From positions 1 to 64,000 of the forward strand of contig NZ_BOOW01000029.1 of assembly GCF_016863435.1 (NCBI RefSeq): a stretch of 64,000 bases of DNA. The letters are read 5' to 3'. Position numbers and translations under genes: made by a program. Source of the DNA: Sinosporangium siamense. Lineage in GTDB: Bacteria; Actinomycetota; Actinomycetes; Streptosporangiales; Streptosporangiaceae. The notes under the pieces were generated by a model, which searched no databases, had not been told where the DNA came from, and worked only from the letters and a program-made list of their open reading frames with translations. Below, in pieces: positions 35,297 to 44,460 of this stretch. How positions within the stretch are numbered: position 1 is the stretch's first letter; the number at the start of each line of letters is the position of its first letter.

Positions 35297-36469
35297 ATGT
35301 CGAAGCGCAAACCCGCTGCACCTCCGAGACCTCTCGCCCCCGGTGACGTGGTGGCCGCCTACTCCCGCCACCTCGACGAGTGGACGGCGGCGCAAATCAT
35401 CCGGCTCGACCCCGCGACACAGACGGCGGCGGTGCTTGACCTGACCTGGTCCGGCCCCGAGCCGTCAAGCCTGTCCGACCTGGGGGACGTCGCGCCTCTC
35501 GCACTCACCCATCACACCTGGAACGGGACGCTGTCCTACTGCAATAAGGAGTGGCTCCTCCCTCGCAGCCACAAGGTCATCGGAACGATCCCTCCTCTCC
35601 TCGACCAGCCGGCGGACATGTGGGGCAGCGGATGGCACCTGGGTTTACAGCTCGCTTATCAGCGCCGCTGGGACAACGGCATCCGCGAGGATCCCGTCGG
35701 GTCATGGCGGGCGGCCTACACCGGTGAGACGCTCAACGAGTTTTTTGGGCGGTCGGCGGAGCCACGTTCAGAGGTCAAGCATCTGAGCGTCAGGGAGGTC
35801 GACTCCCTCGACTGCGAGCGATTGGTCCGGTGTTTCCCGGCCTTGACCGATCTTGATCTGTACGGACGCCTCGGCACCCTCACAGCCGCGCACAGTCTCA
35901 ACGGGCTCGCCTCGCTCCGGCGGATCGGCATCGTCGACCTGTTCGGGATGACCAAGGACGACCGTTTGACGCCGAGCCGGGTGCCTGAGCTGGAATCGGT
36001 GAAGCTCCACGGCATCCCGGCCGAATACGCCTCGGTGATGCGCACAACCTGGAACCCTGAGATCCCCAAGGGTGTCCTGGTCTCCGTCATCGGCGTCCGC
36101 ACACCCGAGTGGGTGGAGGAGAACAGAAACAACCCGCTGCGCGACTGGGACGGCCGCGACGGCATAGGCGGTGCCACCTACAAGAAATCCGTCGCGGAGT
36201 ACAAGACCACGAGAAGGTCGATCCTGAAGACGCTCGCCGAAGATCCCGCCGGCCTCTGGCCGGCACGCCTGGAAGAGATCGGACGCGCCTACGGCGAGGC
36301 CTTCAACGCGCTCGACCACCGGGCCGGCTTCATCATGACCGTCGAACGCGAAGAGCTCTACGAAGCCCTCGACCACATCATGGCCGAAGCCGAAACCCTC
36401 CAAGGTCTCGATCTCCGCGACGCGCGTGAGCACCTTTTCTCCGGTGTGGACGCCACCCGGGACTGGTAG
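35297..36469 (+). CDS. Hypothetical protein, possible leucine-rich-repeat-like middle
   Basis: A 390-residue protein. The N-terminal 60 residues (PLAPGDVVAAYSRHLDEWTA then AQIIRLD) look like a Tudor/SH3-like small beta barrel. The middle (about 155-260) has leucine-rich-repeat-like spacing: FPALTDLDLYGRL, LNGLASLRRIGIVDL, PELESVKLHGI. The C-terminus is helical (YGEAFNALDHRAGFI). No signal peptide or membrane span. It stands alone on the plus strand and converges with the hydrolase at 36495. I assign no function. Confidence 0.8.
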   Translation: MSKRKPAAPPRPLAPGDVVAAYSRHLDEWTAAQIIRLDPATQTAAVLDLTWSGPEPSSLSDLGDVAPLALTHHTWNGTLSYCNKEWLLPRSHKVIGTIPPLLDQPADMWGSGWHLGLQLAYQRRWDNGIREDPVGSWRAAYTGETLNEFFGRSAEPRSEVKHLSVREVDSLDCERLVRCFPALTDLDLYGRLGTLTAAHSLNGLASLRRIGIVDLFGMTKDDRLTPSRVPELESVKLHGIPAEYASVMRTTWNPEIPKGVLVSVIGVRTPEWVEENRNNPLRDWDGRDGIGGATYKKSVAEYKTTRRSILKTLAEDPAGLWPARLEEIGRAYGEAFNALDHRAGFIMTVEREELYEALDHIMAEAETLQGLDLRDAREHLFSGVDATRDW

Positions 36470-36494
36470 GCGCTCACGGGGAGCCGTCGTGGGC

Positions 36495-37355
36495 TCACAG
36501 TTGCGCTGTGAAGCGCGTGATGTGATCCGCGATGGTTTCGGCGTGGTCTTCCAGCGCGAAGTGGCCGGTGTCCAGGATGACGATCTCAGCGTGCGGAAGG
36601 TCGTCGCGGTAGGGATGTGCTCCCGCTTCGGGGAAGATCTCGTCGCCCGCGCCCCAGGTGATCAGGGCCGGCGGCCGGTGGGTGCGGAAGTACTCGTGCC
36701 AGCGGGGGTAGAGGCCGGGGTTGGTGCGATAGTCATAGAGCAGGTCGAGCATGGCGTCCTTGTTGCCCGGACGATTCAGCAACGCGCTCTGCAGCACCCA
36801 GTTGTCCGGGTCGATGCGGGACGGGTCGTCGACTCCGTGGGTGTAGTTCCACTCCAGCGCCGCGTCGGACATCCCCGCGGAGCGGATGGCCTCGCGGTTG
36901 GCGGTGCTGGGGTCGGCCCAGAACGCGCGCAGGGGCTTCCAGAAGCTGTCGGGCAGGCCCTGCTCGTAGGCGTTGGCGTTCTGGACGACAAGGAACGCGA
37001 CGCGATCGGGATGGCGGGTGGCCAGGCGGAAGCCGACGGGACCACCGAAGTCCTGCATGTAGAGCCCATACCGAGTCAGGCCGAGGTGTTCGGTGAGTTG
37101 TTCGACGATGTCGGTGAGACGGTCGAAGGTGTAGTCGAACCGCGATGGAGACGGCGCGTCGCTGTGCCCGAATCCGGGATAGTCAGGGGCGATCACATGG
37201 AACCGGTCGGCGACCAGCTCGATGAGTCGGCGGAACATGAACGACGAGGCCGGGAACCCGTGCAGGAGGAGGAACGTCGGATTGGCGGGGTCCCCGGCCT
37301 CCCGGTAAAAGATCTCCAGGCCGTCGACGCGGATCTTACGGTGGTATGTGATCAT
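36495..37355 (-). CDS. Alpha/beta hydrolase with Asp nucleophile (epoxide hydrolase / haloalkane dehalogenase-like)
   Basis: A 286-residue hydrolase. HGFPASS (about residue 33) is the oxyanion-hole HGxP motif, the nucleophile elbow LYMQDFGGPVGF (about 105) has Asp rather than Ser, the acid is in WGAGDEIF, and the base His is in DTGHFALED. Asp-nucleophile members form an alkyl-enzyme ester and are epoxide hydrolases or dehalogenases. GGAG lies 8 nt before ATG 37355. Divergent from an HxlR regulator that probably controls it. Confidence 0.88.
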   Translation of the reverse strand: MITYHRKIRVDGLEIFYREAGDPANPTFLLLHGFPASSFMFRRLIELVADRFHVIAPDYPGFGHSDAPSPSRFDYTFDRLTDIVEQLTEHLGLTRYGLYMQDFGGPVGFRLATRHPDRVAFLVVQNANAYEQGLPDSFWKPLRAFWADPSTANREAIRSAGMSDAALEWNYTHGVDDPSRIDPDNWVLQSALLNRPGNKDAMLDLLYDYRTNPGLYPRWHEYFRTHRPPALITWGAGDEIFPEAGAHPYRDDLPHAEIVILDTGHFALEDHAETIADHITRFTAQL

Positions 37356-37418
37356 GGACGCTCCATTAGTGGCCGATCCGGGGTCACGCACTGCGGACCC
37401 GACCAGGCGGTAGTAGAA

Positions 37419-37459
37419 TGCAACCACCATAGAGGGAAACGGTTTTATTTTGCAACCAC
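37419..37459. promoter_or_regulatory. HxlR operator candidate: two direct copies of TGCAACCAC
   Basis: TGCAACCAC occurs at 37419-37427 and 37451-37459, 32 bp apart, between the divergent hydrolase and HxlR genes. The region is AT-rich and the first copy overlaps a possible -10 element TAGAAT (37415-37420). Confidence 0.45.
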
Positions 37460-37493
37460 GTGACGTGCTGCGGTGTACGGAAGGGAGGTCGTC

Positions 37494-37949
37494 ATGAGCG
37501 CACGGCCAACCGACCCGACGTGTCCGGTCGCCCGCACCGTTGACATCGTGGGCGACCGGTGGTCCCTGCTGATCATCCGGGACGCCTTCGACGGCGTCCG
37601 GCGCTTCAGCCAGTTCCAGCGCAGTCTCGGCATCGCCAAAAACATCCTCGCCACCCGACTGCGCCACCTTGTCGACGCCGGCATCCTGCGCGCCGAGCCC
37701 TCAGCCGGCAGCAGCTACCAGGACTACGTCTTGACCGACAAGGGCACCGAACTTTTCGACCTCATCGTCAGCCTGCGCCAATGGGGGCAGGATCACACCT
37801 TCACCCCCGGGGAACAACACTCGGTCCTGGTGGACGCGGAGACCGGCCAACCGGTTCCCCGGCTCAGCTACACCACCCCGGACGGCACACACATCCGGGC
37901 AGACGACATCCGGGTCCGCAAAGTCCACGAAGCGGGCGGTCCTCTGTAA
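37494..37949 (+). CDS. HxlR-family transcriptional regulator
   Basis: A 151-residue regulator. It has the conserved Cys (DPTCPVARTVDIVGDRWSLL), the recognition region LGIAKNILATRLRHLVDAGI and the wing YQDYVLTDKGTEL. It has about 40 extra C-terminal residues containing TPDGTHIRADDI, common in one HxlR branch. AAGGGAGG precedes the ATG. Divergent from the epoxide-hydrolase-like gene; the Cys could be a redox or electrophile sensor. Confidence 0.93.
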   Translation: MSARPTDPTCPVARTVDIVGDRWSLLIIRDAFDGVRRFSQFQRSLGIAKNILATRLRHLVDAGILRAEPSAGSSYQDYVLTDKGTELFDLIVSLRQWGQDHTFTPGEQHSVLVDAETGQPVPRLSYTTPDGTHIRADDIRVRKVHEAGGPL

Positions 37950-38005
37950 GGCCGCACCTCGACTGGGGCGCCCTGCGCGATCGAACCGCCGCGTACACGC
38001 TGTAG

Positions 38006-38302
38006 CCGCTCGTACGCGGCCCCTTTCCGGTGGCCAAGGCAGTCCCACTGGTCGCGCCCTCGGCCGAGCTGCCCGGCATCGTGCCGGGCACACTGAACCT
38101 CCACGCGGGCATCCTGCTGCAGCTCGGTTCCGCCGCCCTGGTGTGGTGGTTGATCGAGCGATCCAGGTTCGGCTTCCAGGTGCGCGCCCTGGGCGCCAAC
38201 CCGCACGCGGCCAGGACGGCAGGGATGCGGGTCGGCCGCCTACAGGTGACGATCACGTTCCTGTCCGGTGGGCCTGAACCAGCACCACGCGCATGCCCCT
38301 GA
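38006..38302 (+). pseudogene. Fragment of an ABC permease (nucleoside/simple-sugar BmpA-type)
   Basis: The frame reads LVRGPFPVAKAVPLVAPSAE, then a hydrophobic segment with ALVWWLIERSRFGFQVRALG and ANPHAARTAGMRVGRLQVTI. This is the central cytoplasmic loop and adjacent helices of permeases of the nucleoside/simple-sugar ABC importers, where the EAA-like AxGxNPxAAxxAGI loop contacts the ATPase. A stop lies directly upstream at 38003 and the frame ends at 38302, so only about 85 of 350 residues remain. No partner ATPase or binding protein is near. Relic. Confidence 0.65.
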
Positions 38303-38420
38303 CCAACCAGATCACGCACGATCTACAGCCGGAGTACCAGGCAGACGGATGCGGCGTCGTGAGCCCCACAGGGAAAACGGGTTGTCGGCGGGAGGGGTAA
38401 ATCGGAAGACTGAGCAGTCT

Positions 38421-39233
38421 ATGAGCCATGACGAGATCTCTGAGACTCCCACCGGGCCGGTGCCCGTGCCCGATGTCATCGCCAAGCTGGCCGGGGGTGA
38501 CCTGGTCACGCCTGTGTGGCGGAACGAGCTTGGGGGGTTGACGTTCCGGCTCGACGGCGAGCGGGGAGCGGTCAGATACGCGAAGTGGGTCGCCGAAGGC
38601 ACACCGGAGATCGATCTCAGGGCCGAGGCGGAGCGGCTGGCCTGGGCGCAGCGGTGGGTCGCGGTGCCGCCCGTCCTCGAACACGGGAGTGACGCGGACG
38701 GTGCCTGGCTGGTGACCGAAGCGGTGGCGGGCACGTCGGCGGTGGACGCGCGGTGGAAGGCCGACCCGGCGACCGCGGCGGCGGCGATCGGGCGAGGGTT
38801 GCGGTTGCTGCACGACACGCTTCCGGTGGCGGAGTGCCCGTTCGAGTGGAGTGTCGAGAGGCGCCTGGTCCGGGCGGATGAGCGCATCGCCGACGGGGAG
38901 GGGCCGGGCGACTGGTCCCCGGAGCACCGGCACCTCGATCTCGCGGAGGCGCGGGCGCGCATCGGGGACCCACCGCCGATCGACCGCCTCGTCGTCTGCC
39001 ACGGCGACGCCTGCACGCCCAACACCCTGCTCCACGACGACGGCACGTTCGCGGCCCACGTCGACCTGGGAACGCTCGGCGTGGCCGACCGCTGGGCCGA
39101 CCTCGCGGTCGCCACGTGGAGCATGGAGTGGGACTACGGCCCCGGCTACGACACAGCCCTCTACGAGGCGTACGGCATAGCCCTCGACGCCGAGCGCCTC
39201 GCCTACTATCGCCTGCTCTACGACCTGGCGTAA
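38421..39233 (+). CDS. Aminoglycoside 3'-phosphotransferase-like kinase (APH family)
   Basis: A 270-residue kinase-like protein. VVCHGDACTPNTLL (about residue 195) is the catalytic HGDxxxxN loop and AAHVDLGTLGVADRWADLAV is the magnesium-binding Asp loop; AVRYAKWV (about 55) contains the ATP-binding Lys. The order is that of APH(3') kanamycin-type kinases. No phenotype can be claimed: actinomycete chromosomes carry many APH-like enzymes for other substrates. ATG 38421; single gene. Confidence 0.85.
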   Translation: MSHDEISETPTGPVPVPDVIAKLAGGDLVTPVWRNELGGLTFRLDGERGAVRYAKWVAEGTPEIDLRAEAERLAWAQRWVAVPPVLEHGSDADGAWLVTEAVAGTSAVDARWKADPATAAAAIGRGLRLLHDTLPVAECPFEWSVERRLVRADERIADGEGPGDWSPEHRHLDLAEARARIGDPPPIDRLVVCHGDACTPNTLLHDDGTFAAHVDLGTLGVADRWADLAVATWSMEWDYGPGYDTALYEAYGIALDAERLAYYRLLYDLA

Positions 39234-39261
39234 GGCCTGGTCATAGAGACCTGGCGTATGG

Positions 39262-39888
39262 TCAGCGCGTCTCCACGCCGATCTGGGTGTGGTGGTGCCG
39301 AGGGGTGTCGATCTCGTCGAGTACGGCTATCGCGAAGTCGTCATAGGTGATGCGGCCTGCCGCGTCGCCGGGGCCCACGGTGTAGCGGCCGGTGCGCCCC
39401 CCGCCGTGGTCGAAGTCGCCGGTGGGGTTCATGACTAGCCAGTCGAACCCGTCGGCAGCCTTGAGCACGTCGATGCCGGCCGCGTGCCCCAGCAGGAAGC
39501 CCCGGTATTCCTGCGGATAGCCGGGAGTGTCCATCAGCAGCCCGCCCGAGGCGGCCTCCAGCGTCGCCGCCACGCTGACGACGATCAGCCGCTTCACCCC
39601 CGCCAGCCCGTCGAGAAGCGCGCGGGAGGCCGCCGGGTAGAAGACGCCGGGGTCGGCGGTGGGGTCGAACACCGTGGCGATCGCGGCGTCGTGCCCCGGG
39701 GCGAGGCGGGCGACCGCGCCGGGGTCGGTGACGTCGGCCGCGACGACGTCGACGCCGGCGCCTTCCAGTTCCGTGTGATCGGCCGGGTTCCGCACGGCTG
39801 CGGTGACGTCGTGGCCGCGCCGCCGTGCCTCCCGCACGGCAGCGCGCCCGGCCCTGCCACCTGCGCCGAAAATCAGGATCTTGCTCAT
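39262..39888 (-). CDS. NAD(P)H-binding oxidoreductase, NmrA/atypical SDR type
   Basis: A 208-residue Rossmann-fold protein. The N-terminal loop FGAGGRAGRAAVREA, then VTAAVRNPAD (phosphate-binding basic residue), and LIVVSVAATLE and FDWLVMNPTGDF place it in the NAD(P)-binding-10 / NmrA group. Related proteins act as flavin, quinone or biliverdin reductases. GAGG lies upstream of ATG 39888. Divergent from an HxlR regulator 82 nt away, which probably controls it. Confidence 0.88.
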   Translation of the reverse strand: MSKILIFGAGGRAGRAAVREARRRGHDVTAAVRNPADHTELEGAGVDVVAADVTDPGAVARLAPGHDAAIATVFDPTADPGVFYPAASRALLDGLAGVKRLIVVSVAATLEAASGGLLMDTPGYPQEYRGFLLGHAAGIDVLKAADGFDWLVMNPTGDFDHGGGRTGRYTVGPGDAAGRITYDDFAIAVLDEIDTPRHHHTQIGVETR

Positions 39889-39970
39889 GTGTCCACCTCG
39901 CGAGCATGGTTCGATGTCTGTGCCCGAACAGTAGAGCGGCCGCTGGTTACCCGGGGGATACCGCATTACG

Positions 39971-40351
39971 GTGGACGATGTGACGATGCCATTGGATCCG
40001 GAGATGTTCGATACGGTATGCCCGACTGATCTGATGCCGATCCGCGTGGGGGACAAGTGGACCGGCATGATCATCCGCTGCCTTGAGCATGCCCCGCGCC
40101 GTTTCTCCGAACTACGTGTCCCGCTGCGCGGCATCACCGCCAAGGTGCTCACCCAGTCGCTGCGGACGATGGAGCGCGACGGCTTGATCACGCGTACGGT
40201 TGTCACCGGGCCGGCCAGGCAGGTCCACTACGAGCTGACGCCCCTCGGCCGCAGCCTGCTCGTCCCCCTGAACGCGATGTGCGCCTGGGCCGAGGAGCAC
40301 TGGGACGCGCTGATCGACGCTCGTGAAGCAGGCTTGAGCCGTACCGGATGA
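39971..40351 (+). CDS. HxlR-family transcriptional regulator
   Basis: A 126-residue winged-helix regulator with the Cys-Pro of HxlR (DTVCPTDLMPIRVGDKWTGM), recognition region RGITAKVLTQSLRTMERDGL, and wing QVHYELTPLGRSLL. Start GTG 39971; ATG 39986 is an alternative. Divergent from the NmrA-type gene and 45 nt before an HSL hydrolase gene on the same strand, which may be cotranscribed. Confidence 0.92.
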   Translation: MDDVTMPLDPEMFDTVCPTDLMPIRVGDKWTGMIIRCLEHAPRRFSELRVPLRGITAKVLTQSLRTMERDGLITRTVVTGPARQVHYELTPLGRSLLVPLNAMCAWAEEHWDALIDAREAGLSRTG

Positions 40352-40396
40352 AAATGCCGTTGCGCTGAGCGCAACCCGCCCGGTAGACCTCTGATC

Positions 40397-41275
40397 ATGC
40401 ATCTCACCCGTATCCCCGCCCCACCCGGCGCCGTCGACGCACTCAAGGCGGAGACGCGTGGTCTCTTCGACCGCGACTTCCCGCTGCCCGGCGACGCCGA
40501 TCTGACGCCGCTGCTCCCCGAAAGCGGAGGAGTGCCCGTCTACTGGGTCACAGCGCACGGACACACGTCGCTCGACAGGGGAGTGGTGCTCTATGTGCAC
40601 GGCGGCGGCTTTCAGAGCCGCATGCCCGAGCTCATGAACCTCTTCGCCCACCGGCTCGCCGGCGCCACCTCCCGCCCGGTGCTCGTCGTGCACTATCGCC
40701 TGGTCCCGGCCGATCCCTATCCGGCTCCGCTGGACGATGTGCTCGCGGTCTATCGCAGTCTCCTCGACCAGGGGGTGCCCGCCGGGCGGATCACCGTCGT
40801 CGGCGAGTCGTCGGGCGGTGCGCTGACGCTGTCGGCCCTGCTCGCGTTGAAGGAGCAGGGGATCGCCCTGCCCGCGAGCGTTGTCACCCTGTCGGCCGTC
40901 ACCGACATGACGGTGTCCGGCGCGTCCGTCGACACCAACAGCGCCACCGACTCCGGCATCGACCGGGCCATGCTCGGCCATCTCATCGGCCAGTATCTCG
41001 GTGCCGCCCGCCCCGATCAGGCGCCGCAGTCTCCTCTGCATGGCGCCCTCGACGGGCTGCCCCCTCTCCTGCTCACCGCCGGCGGGGCTGAGGCGCTGCT
41101 CGACGACACCCTCCGTTTCGGCGCGGCGGCCAGTGCCGCAGGCGGTGAGGTGGAGGTCGACATTTATGAGGAGATGCCGCACGGGTTCCAGCTCAGGACG
41201 CTGTTCGAGGAGAACCCGACCGGGCGGGGGCTGCTTGACCGCATCTCCACGTGGGTGGAGAAGCACACCGTTTGA
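40397..41275 (+). CDS. Alpha/beta hydrolase, HSL-family esterase
   Basis: A 292-residue esterase. HGGGFQSRM (about residue 74) is the oxyanion motif, GESSGGALTL (about 140) the nucleophile elbow; TAGGAEALLDD supplies the acid region and EMPHGFQL the His. It is complete. It follows the HxlR gene on the same strand. The second HSL enzyme of the window; the two share family only. Confidence 0.88.
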   Translation: MHLTRIPAPPGAVDALKAETRGLFDRDFPLPGDADLTPLLPESGGVPVYWVTAHGHTSLDRGVVLYVHGGGFQSRMPELMNLFAHRLAGATSRPVLVVHYRLVPADPYPAPLDDVLAVYRSLLDQGVPAGRITVVGESSGGALTLSALLALKEQGIALPASVVTLSAVTDMTVSGASVDTNSATDSGIDRAMLGHLIGQYLGAARPDQAPQSPLHGALDGLPPLLLTAGGAEALLDDTLRFGAAASAAGGEVEVDIYEEMPHGFQLRTLFEENPTGRGLLDRISTWVEKHTV

Positions 41276-41336
41276 GCTAAAACTCCATGTCGGGGAATAT
41301 GCACGTAGAGCCGCCCGCCCCCGCTGCTTCCGCCTT

Positions 41337-41750
41337 TTACCTCAGCCCCGTCGGGCACGGATAACCGGGAGCATGAAAGTTCGGACAGCAGATCACCGCG
41401 ACACTGGCGAATCTCCCCCCGGTCAACCAGTCGCCCCACTGCACATCGACGCCTCCCGGCAGATCGACCTCGGCCAAGGCGAGCCTCCTCGCCCGGTGAT
41501 CGTGGAAGTGCATCAGCATGGGCGCCACCACATCCCACTGCTCACCCAGCCAGGCCACCGCCCTGTCCGGCTCGTGAAAGGTCGCCTTGATCTGCGAAGA
41601 CCTCTTCAGCAGCCAGTCACACGTGCGATTCGGCGCTATGGCGGCCGCCGTGAAGGCCGCGTGCGCGGCGGCGTCCCGCGACGGCCGCCGCAGCGCGTCG
41701 TTCTCGCGATCGCGCCCCTGTCCCGTCCAGCTGTAGGCATGCCAGTGCAT
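41337..41750 (-). CDS. Hypothetical protein downstream of DUF397
   Basis: A 137-residue soluble protein with a helical N-terminus (SRDAAAHAAFTAAAIAP), the pair KATFHEPDRAVAWLGEQW and APMLMHFHDHRARRL, and a Cys-containing C-terminus (ICCPNFHAPGYPCPTGL). It begins 15 nt after the end of the DUF397 gene on the same strand, so the two are probably cotranscribed. I do not recognise the family. Confidence 0.55.
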   Translation of the reverse strand: MHWHAYSWTGQGRDRENDALRRPSRDAAAHAAFTAAAIAPNRTCDWLLKRSSQIKATFHEPDRAVAWLGEQWDVVAPMLMHFHDHRARRLALAEVDLPGGVDVQWGDWLTGGRFASVAVICCPNFHAPGYPCPTGLR

Positions 41751-41765
41751 GTCCTGCTCGCGAGG

Positions 41766-41984
41766 TCAGATGCGGCTGGTGTCGATGCCGACCGCCCGCA
41801 ACTCGGCCCCGGTGAATCGCAGGGCCACCCCGGGCAACTTGGAGTCGCCCAGCAGGAAGGCGTCGGCGAAGCCGGGGATTCGGGCCGCGGTGACGCAGGT
41901 TTCCTGCTCCTCCTCCTGCACGTTGCCGCCGCACAACGGCTTCAGAACGGCGTCGCCGACGAAAGCGAGATACAGGCTCGACAT
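41766..41984 (-). CDS. DUF397-like small protein
   Basis: A 72-residue protein. The segment ETCVTAARIPGFADAFLLGD followed by SKLPGVALRFTGAELRAVG matches the DUF397 pattern (CVEVA ... DSK.P ... LRFT..EW). DUF397 proteins partner with HTH regulators such as WhiJ in Streptomyces; no HTH gene is adjacent here, so it is an orphan. GGGAGG stands 5 nt before ATG 41984. The hairpin GCCGCCC / GGGCGGC at 42011-42037 lies just upstream. Confidence 0.65.
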   Translation of the reverse strand: MSSLYLAFVGDAVLKPLCGGNVQEEEQETCVTAARIPGFADAFLLGDSKLPGVALRFTGAELRAVGIDTSRI

Positions 41985-42260
41985 TGGGCCTCCCATTCGT
42001 ATCGTTTCAAGCCGCCCTCCCGCAAAAGGCGGGCGGCGCTTGCCGGACAGCCGTTGAACCACGTTGAACGTGCCTTCTGCATGCCTTGCCCCGTGTGCCT
42101 GGAGGAAGCACATGCCGATACTAGGAGAAAGACTTAATGCGATGTCATGGGAATTCCAGTTTCCAGGTAAATTTATCCCTTCATGGAATATCAGACGTCT
42201 GCTAAACAATTCGATTTCCACGGCGGATCTATTCTTGAAACACGTCCGGGCCGAGCCGGT

Positions 42261-43058
42261 TTACGCGCGGCAGAGGATTTCGCCGTGCAGGACGGTGAAC
42301 CACCCGTCCTCGGTGGCGGCCCACTCCCGCCAGCCCTCGGAGATCCTCTCCAGGTCGGCCCGGGTGGCGTAGCCGTATGCGAGGGCGTGGTCGGCGATGG
42401 CGGACTCGACGATGCGGGACGCCCACATGCCGCCCCACCAGGCCCGGTCGGCCGGAGACGCGAAGCACCACACCGAGGCGCCGGGGGTGATGTCGGTGAA
42501 GCCCGCCTGCCGGGCCCACGAGAGCATCCGGCGACCGGCGTCCGGTTCGCCCCGGTTGGCGCGGGCCACGCGCTGGTACAACGCCAGCCACTCGTCCAGG
42601 GCGGGCACCCGCGGATACCAGGTGAAGGCGGCGTAGTCGGCGTCGCGGGCGGCGACGAGGCCGCCGGGGCGGCATACGCGGCGCATGGCGGCCAGGGCGG
42701 AGACGGGGTCGGCCACGTGCTGGAGCACCTGATGCGCGTGGACGACGTCGAACGTGCCTTCGGCGTACGGCAGAGCGTAGACGTCGCCGACCTCCCACCT
42801 GATGTCCCCCTCGACGGTGGCGGCGGCCTGGGCGACGATGCCGCCGTCGGGGTCGACGGCGGTGACCGGGCCGGGGGCCACGGCGCGGGCCAGGTCGGCG
42901 GTGATGGTGCCGGGGCCGCAGCCGATGTCCAGGAGCGACATGCCGGGCCGCAGGTGCGGCAGCAGGTAGGCCGCGGAGTTGGCGGCGGTGCGCCAGGAAT
43001 GTGAGCGGATCACGGACTCGTGATGACCGTGGACGTAGGTGGCGTGCGACTCCGACAT
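42261..43058 (-). CDS. Class I SAM-dependent methyltransferase (UbiE/Methyltransf_11 type)
   Basis: A 265-residue methyltransferase. SAM motif I LLDIGCGPGTITADLAR (about 43), acidic loop VTAVDPDGG (about 65), motif GDVYALPYAEGTFDVVHAHQ (about 90) and RRVCRPGGLVAARD. The C-terminal part (SWARQAGFTDI, then WCFASPADRAWW) is that of small-molecule methyltransferases. AGGAAGG precedes ATG 43058. Divergent from the damaged gene at 43178, with a palindrome between. Substrate unknown. Confidence 0.92.
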   Translation of the reverse strand: MSESHATYVHGHHESVIRSHSWRTAANSAAYLLPHLRPGMSLLDIGCGPGTITADLARAVAPGPVTAVDPDGGIVAQAAATVEGDIRWEVGDVYALPYAEGTFDVVHAHQVLQHVADPVSALAAMRRVCRPGGLVAARDADYAAFTWYPRVPALDEWLALYQRVARANRGEPDAGRRMLSWARQAGFTDITPGASVWCFASPADRAWWGGMWASRIVESAIADHALAYGYATRADLERISEGWREWAATEDGWFTVLHGEILCRA

Positions 43059-43136
43059 GGCGATTCCTTCCTTGATCGGACAAGAGGAAGCTTACCGTGA
43101 AGTCCATATTTTGAGAGATATCGTCTTGAATATTGA

Positions 43137-43152
43137 GACAATCAAGATTGTC
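43137..43152. promoter_or_regulatory. Perfect palindrome GACAATC-AA-GATTGTC
   Basis: A 7-2-7 inverted repeat lies in the AT-rich gap between the methyltransferase and the gene at 43178, 26 nt before the latter's ATG. No regulator gene is adjacent, so the binding protein is unknown. Confidence 0.5.
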
Positions 43153-43177
43153 GGAGACCTCGTCTAAGGTCCCGATC

Positions 43178-44425
43178 ATGAAGACCGCCTGGCAGAAGGT
43201 CCGCGCCGCGATCGAGGACGCCGACACCGCCGCCCTCGTCGAACTGGCCACCGGCTGGGACGTGGACGAACGCCGGCAAATAGCCCGTGAGCTGCCCGGT
43301 TACCTGCCGGCCGCACGTGCCTTCCACCAACGCCGGCACTCGGGCGCCGCGCTCGACGGCTGGATCACCCCAATGCGCGTCGCCGGCGCGGGCTCCATCG
43401 CGGACGCGGCGGCGGTGGCGGCCTGGGTGAACCGGCGTGAGTTCGCCGACGGCGCCGTCTTCCGCTGGGATGGCGGCGAGGCCGACGACACCGAGTGGGT
43501 GGTGCGCGCGCTGGCCACCCGGCCGGTGGAGTGGCGGCAGGACCTCGCCGTACGGCTTGCGCTTCGGCTGCGCTCACTCCGCCCCGAGGCCGATCGGCGG
43601 GTGAACCTCGCGCTGACGATGCTCCGCGAATCCGGCGCCCAGCCGCCTGAGCACGCCCCGCTCACCGCGGCTTGGCTTGAGGCGACAGGCCCCGCCGACC
43701 TGGCCGGCGATCCGCTGCTGGACACGATGGTGCGCGCCCTGTTCGAGAGCGAAGGCGTGGGCAGGCTCCTTCAGGACGACCTGATGTGGCCGAAGGCGTT
43801 GTGCGCCCTGGCCGGTGCGGGGCGCCTGAGCCGCGAGGGGCTGCTCGCCGGTTGCCGGAGCCGGTTCCTCGCCGGAGGCGTAGCCGTCGACCAGCGTTTC
43901 TTCGTCCGCCTGCACGACATGCTCGACCCGACCCCCGAGGAGACCACCCCTTATGTCCGCGATTACCTGGCGCTGCTTCCCTCCGCCACACCGTACGTCG
44001 CGGGCCTCGCCCTCAAAGCCGTCCGAGGCGCGGGCACACTGCCGCCGGCGCAGGCCGGGGAAGCGGTCGAGGCATTGCTCTATCGCCCCGAGGGCAGGTT
44101 TGTGCGGGCGGGGCTCACCTGGCTTGACCGGCTGCTGAAGCACACCGACGACGGGTTGGACGCATGGGCGCCGGCGTTGTCGATCGCCCTGACGAACGGT
44201 TCCGGGCAGGTGCGCGACCGTGCGGCGCGGCTGGCGGCCGCATACGCGCCGAGGTTCAGTGCGCTTGGTGCCGCCGCGATGCGGGAGGCGCTGGAGTCGT
44301 CCTCTGAGGCGCCCTTTGTCTCTCCGCGGTTGCCGGACGTGCCGCCAATGGGTGGCCGGATGGGCGCAGGCGCGGGGCGAACCGCCGGTGGTCACGGAGG
44401 TCGCGGAGCGGAAGCGGGTCAATGA
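43178..44425 (+). pseudogene. Truncated large repeat protein (resembles DUF6493), frameshifted C-terminus
   Basis: The first 380 residues are coherent: KTAWQKVRAAIEDADTAALV, then ELPGYLPAARAFHQRR, and HEAT-like helical repeats such as LDRLLKHTDDGLDAWAPALS and RDRAARLAAAYAPRF. After LPDVPP the frame turns into a Gly/Arg/Ala-rich tail (GGRMGAGAGR), while the neighbouring frame continues sensibly as WAQARGEPPVVTEVAE and RLHDRLT to 44468. From memory, related proteins are about twice as long. I infer a deletion plus frameshift near 44360 that removed the C-terminal half. Family name is tentative. Confidence 0.55.
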
Positions 44426-44460
44426 GCTCGTATTGCACGCTCGGCGGCTGCATGACCGGC

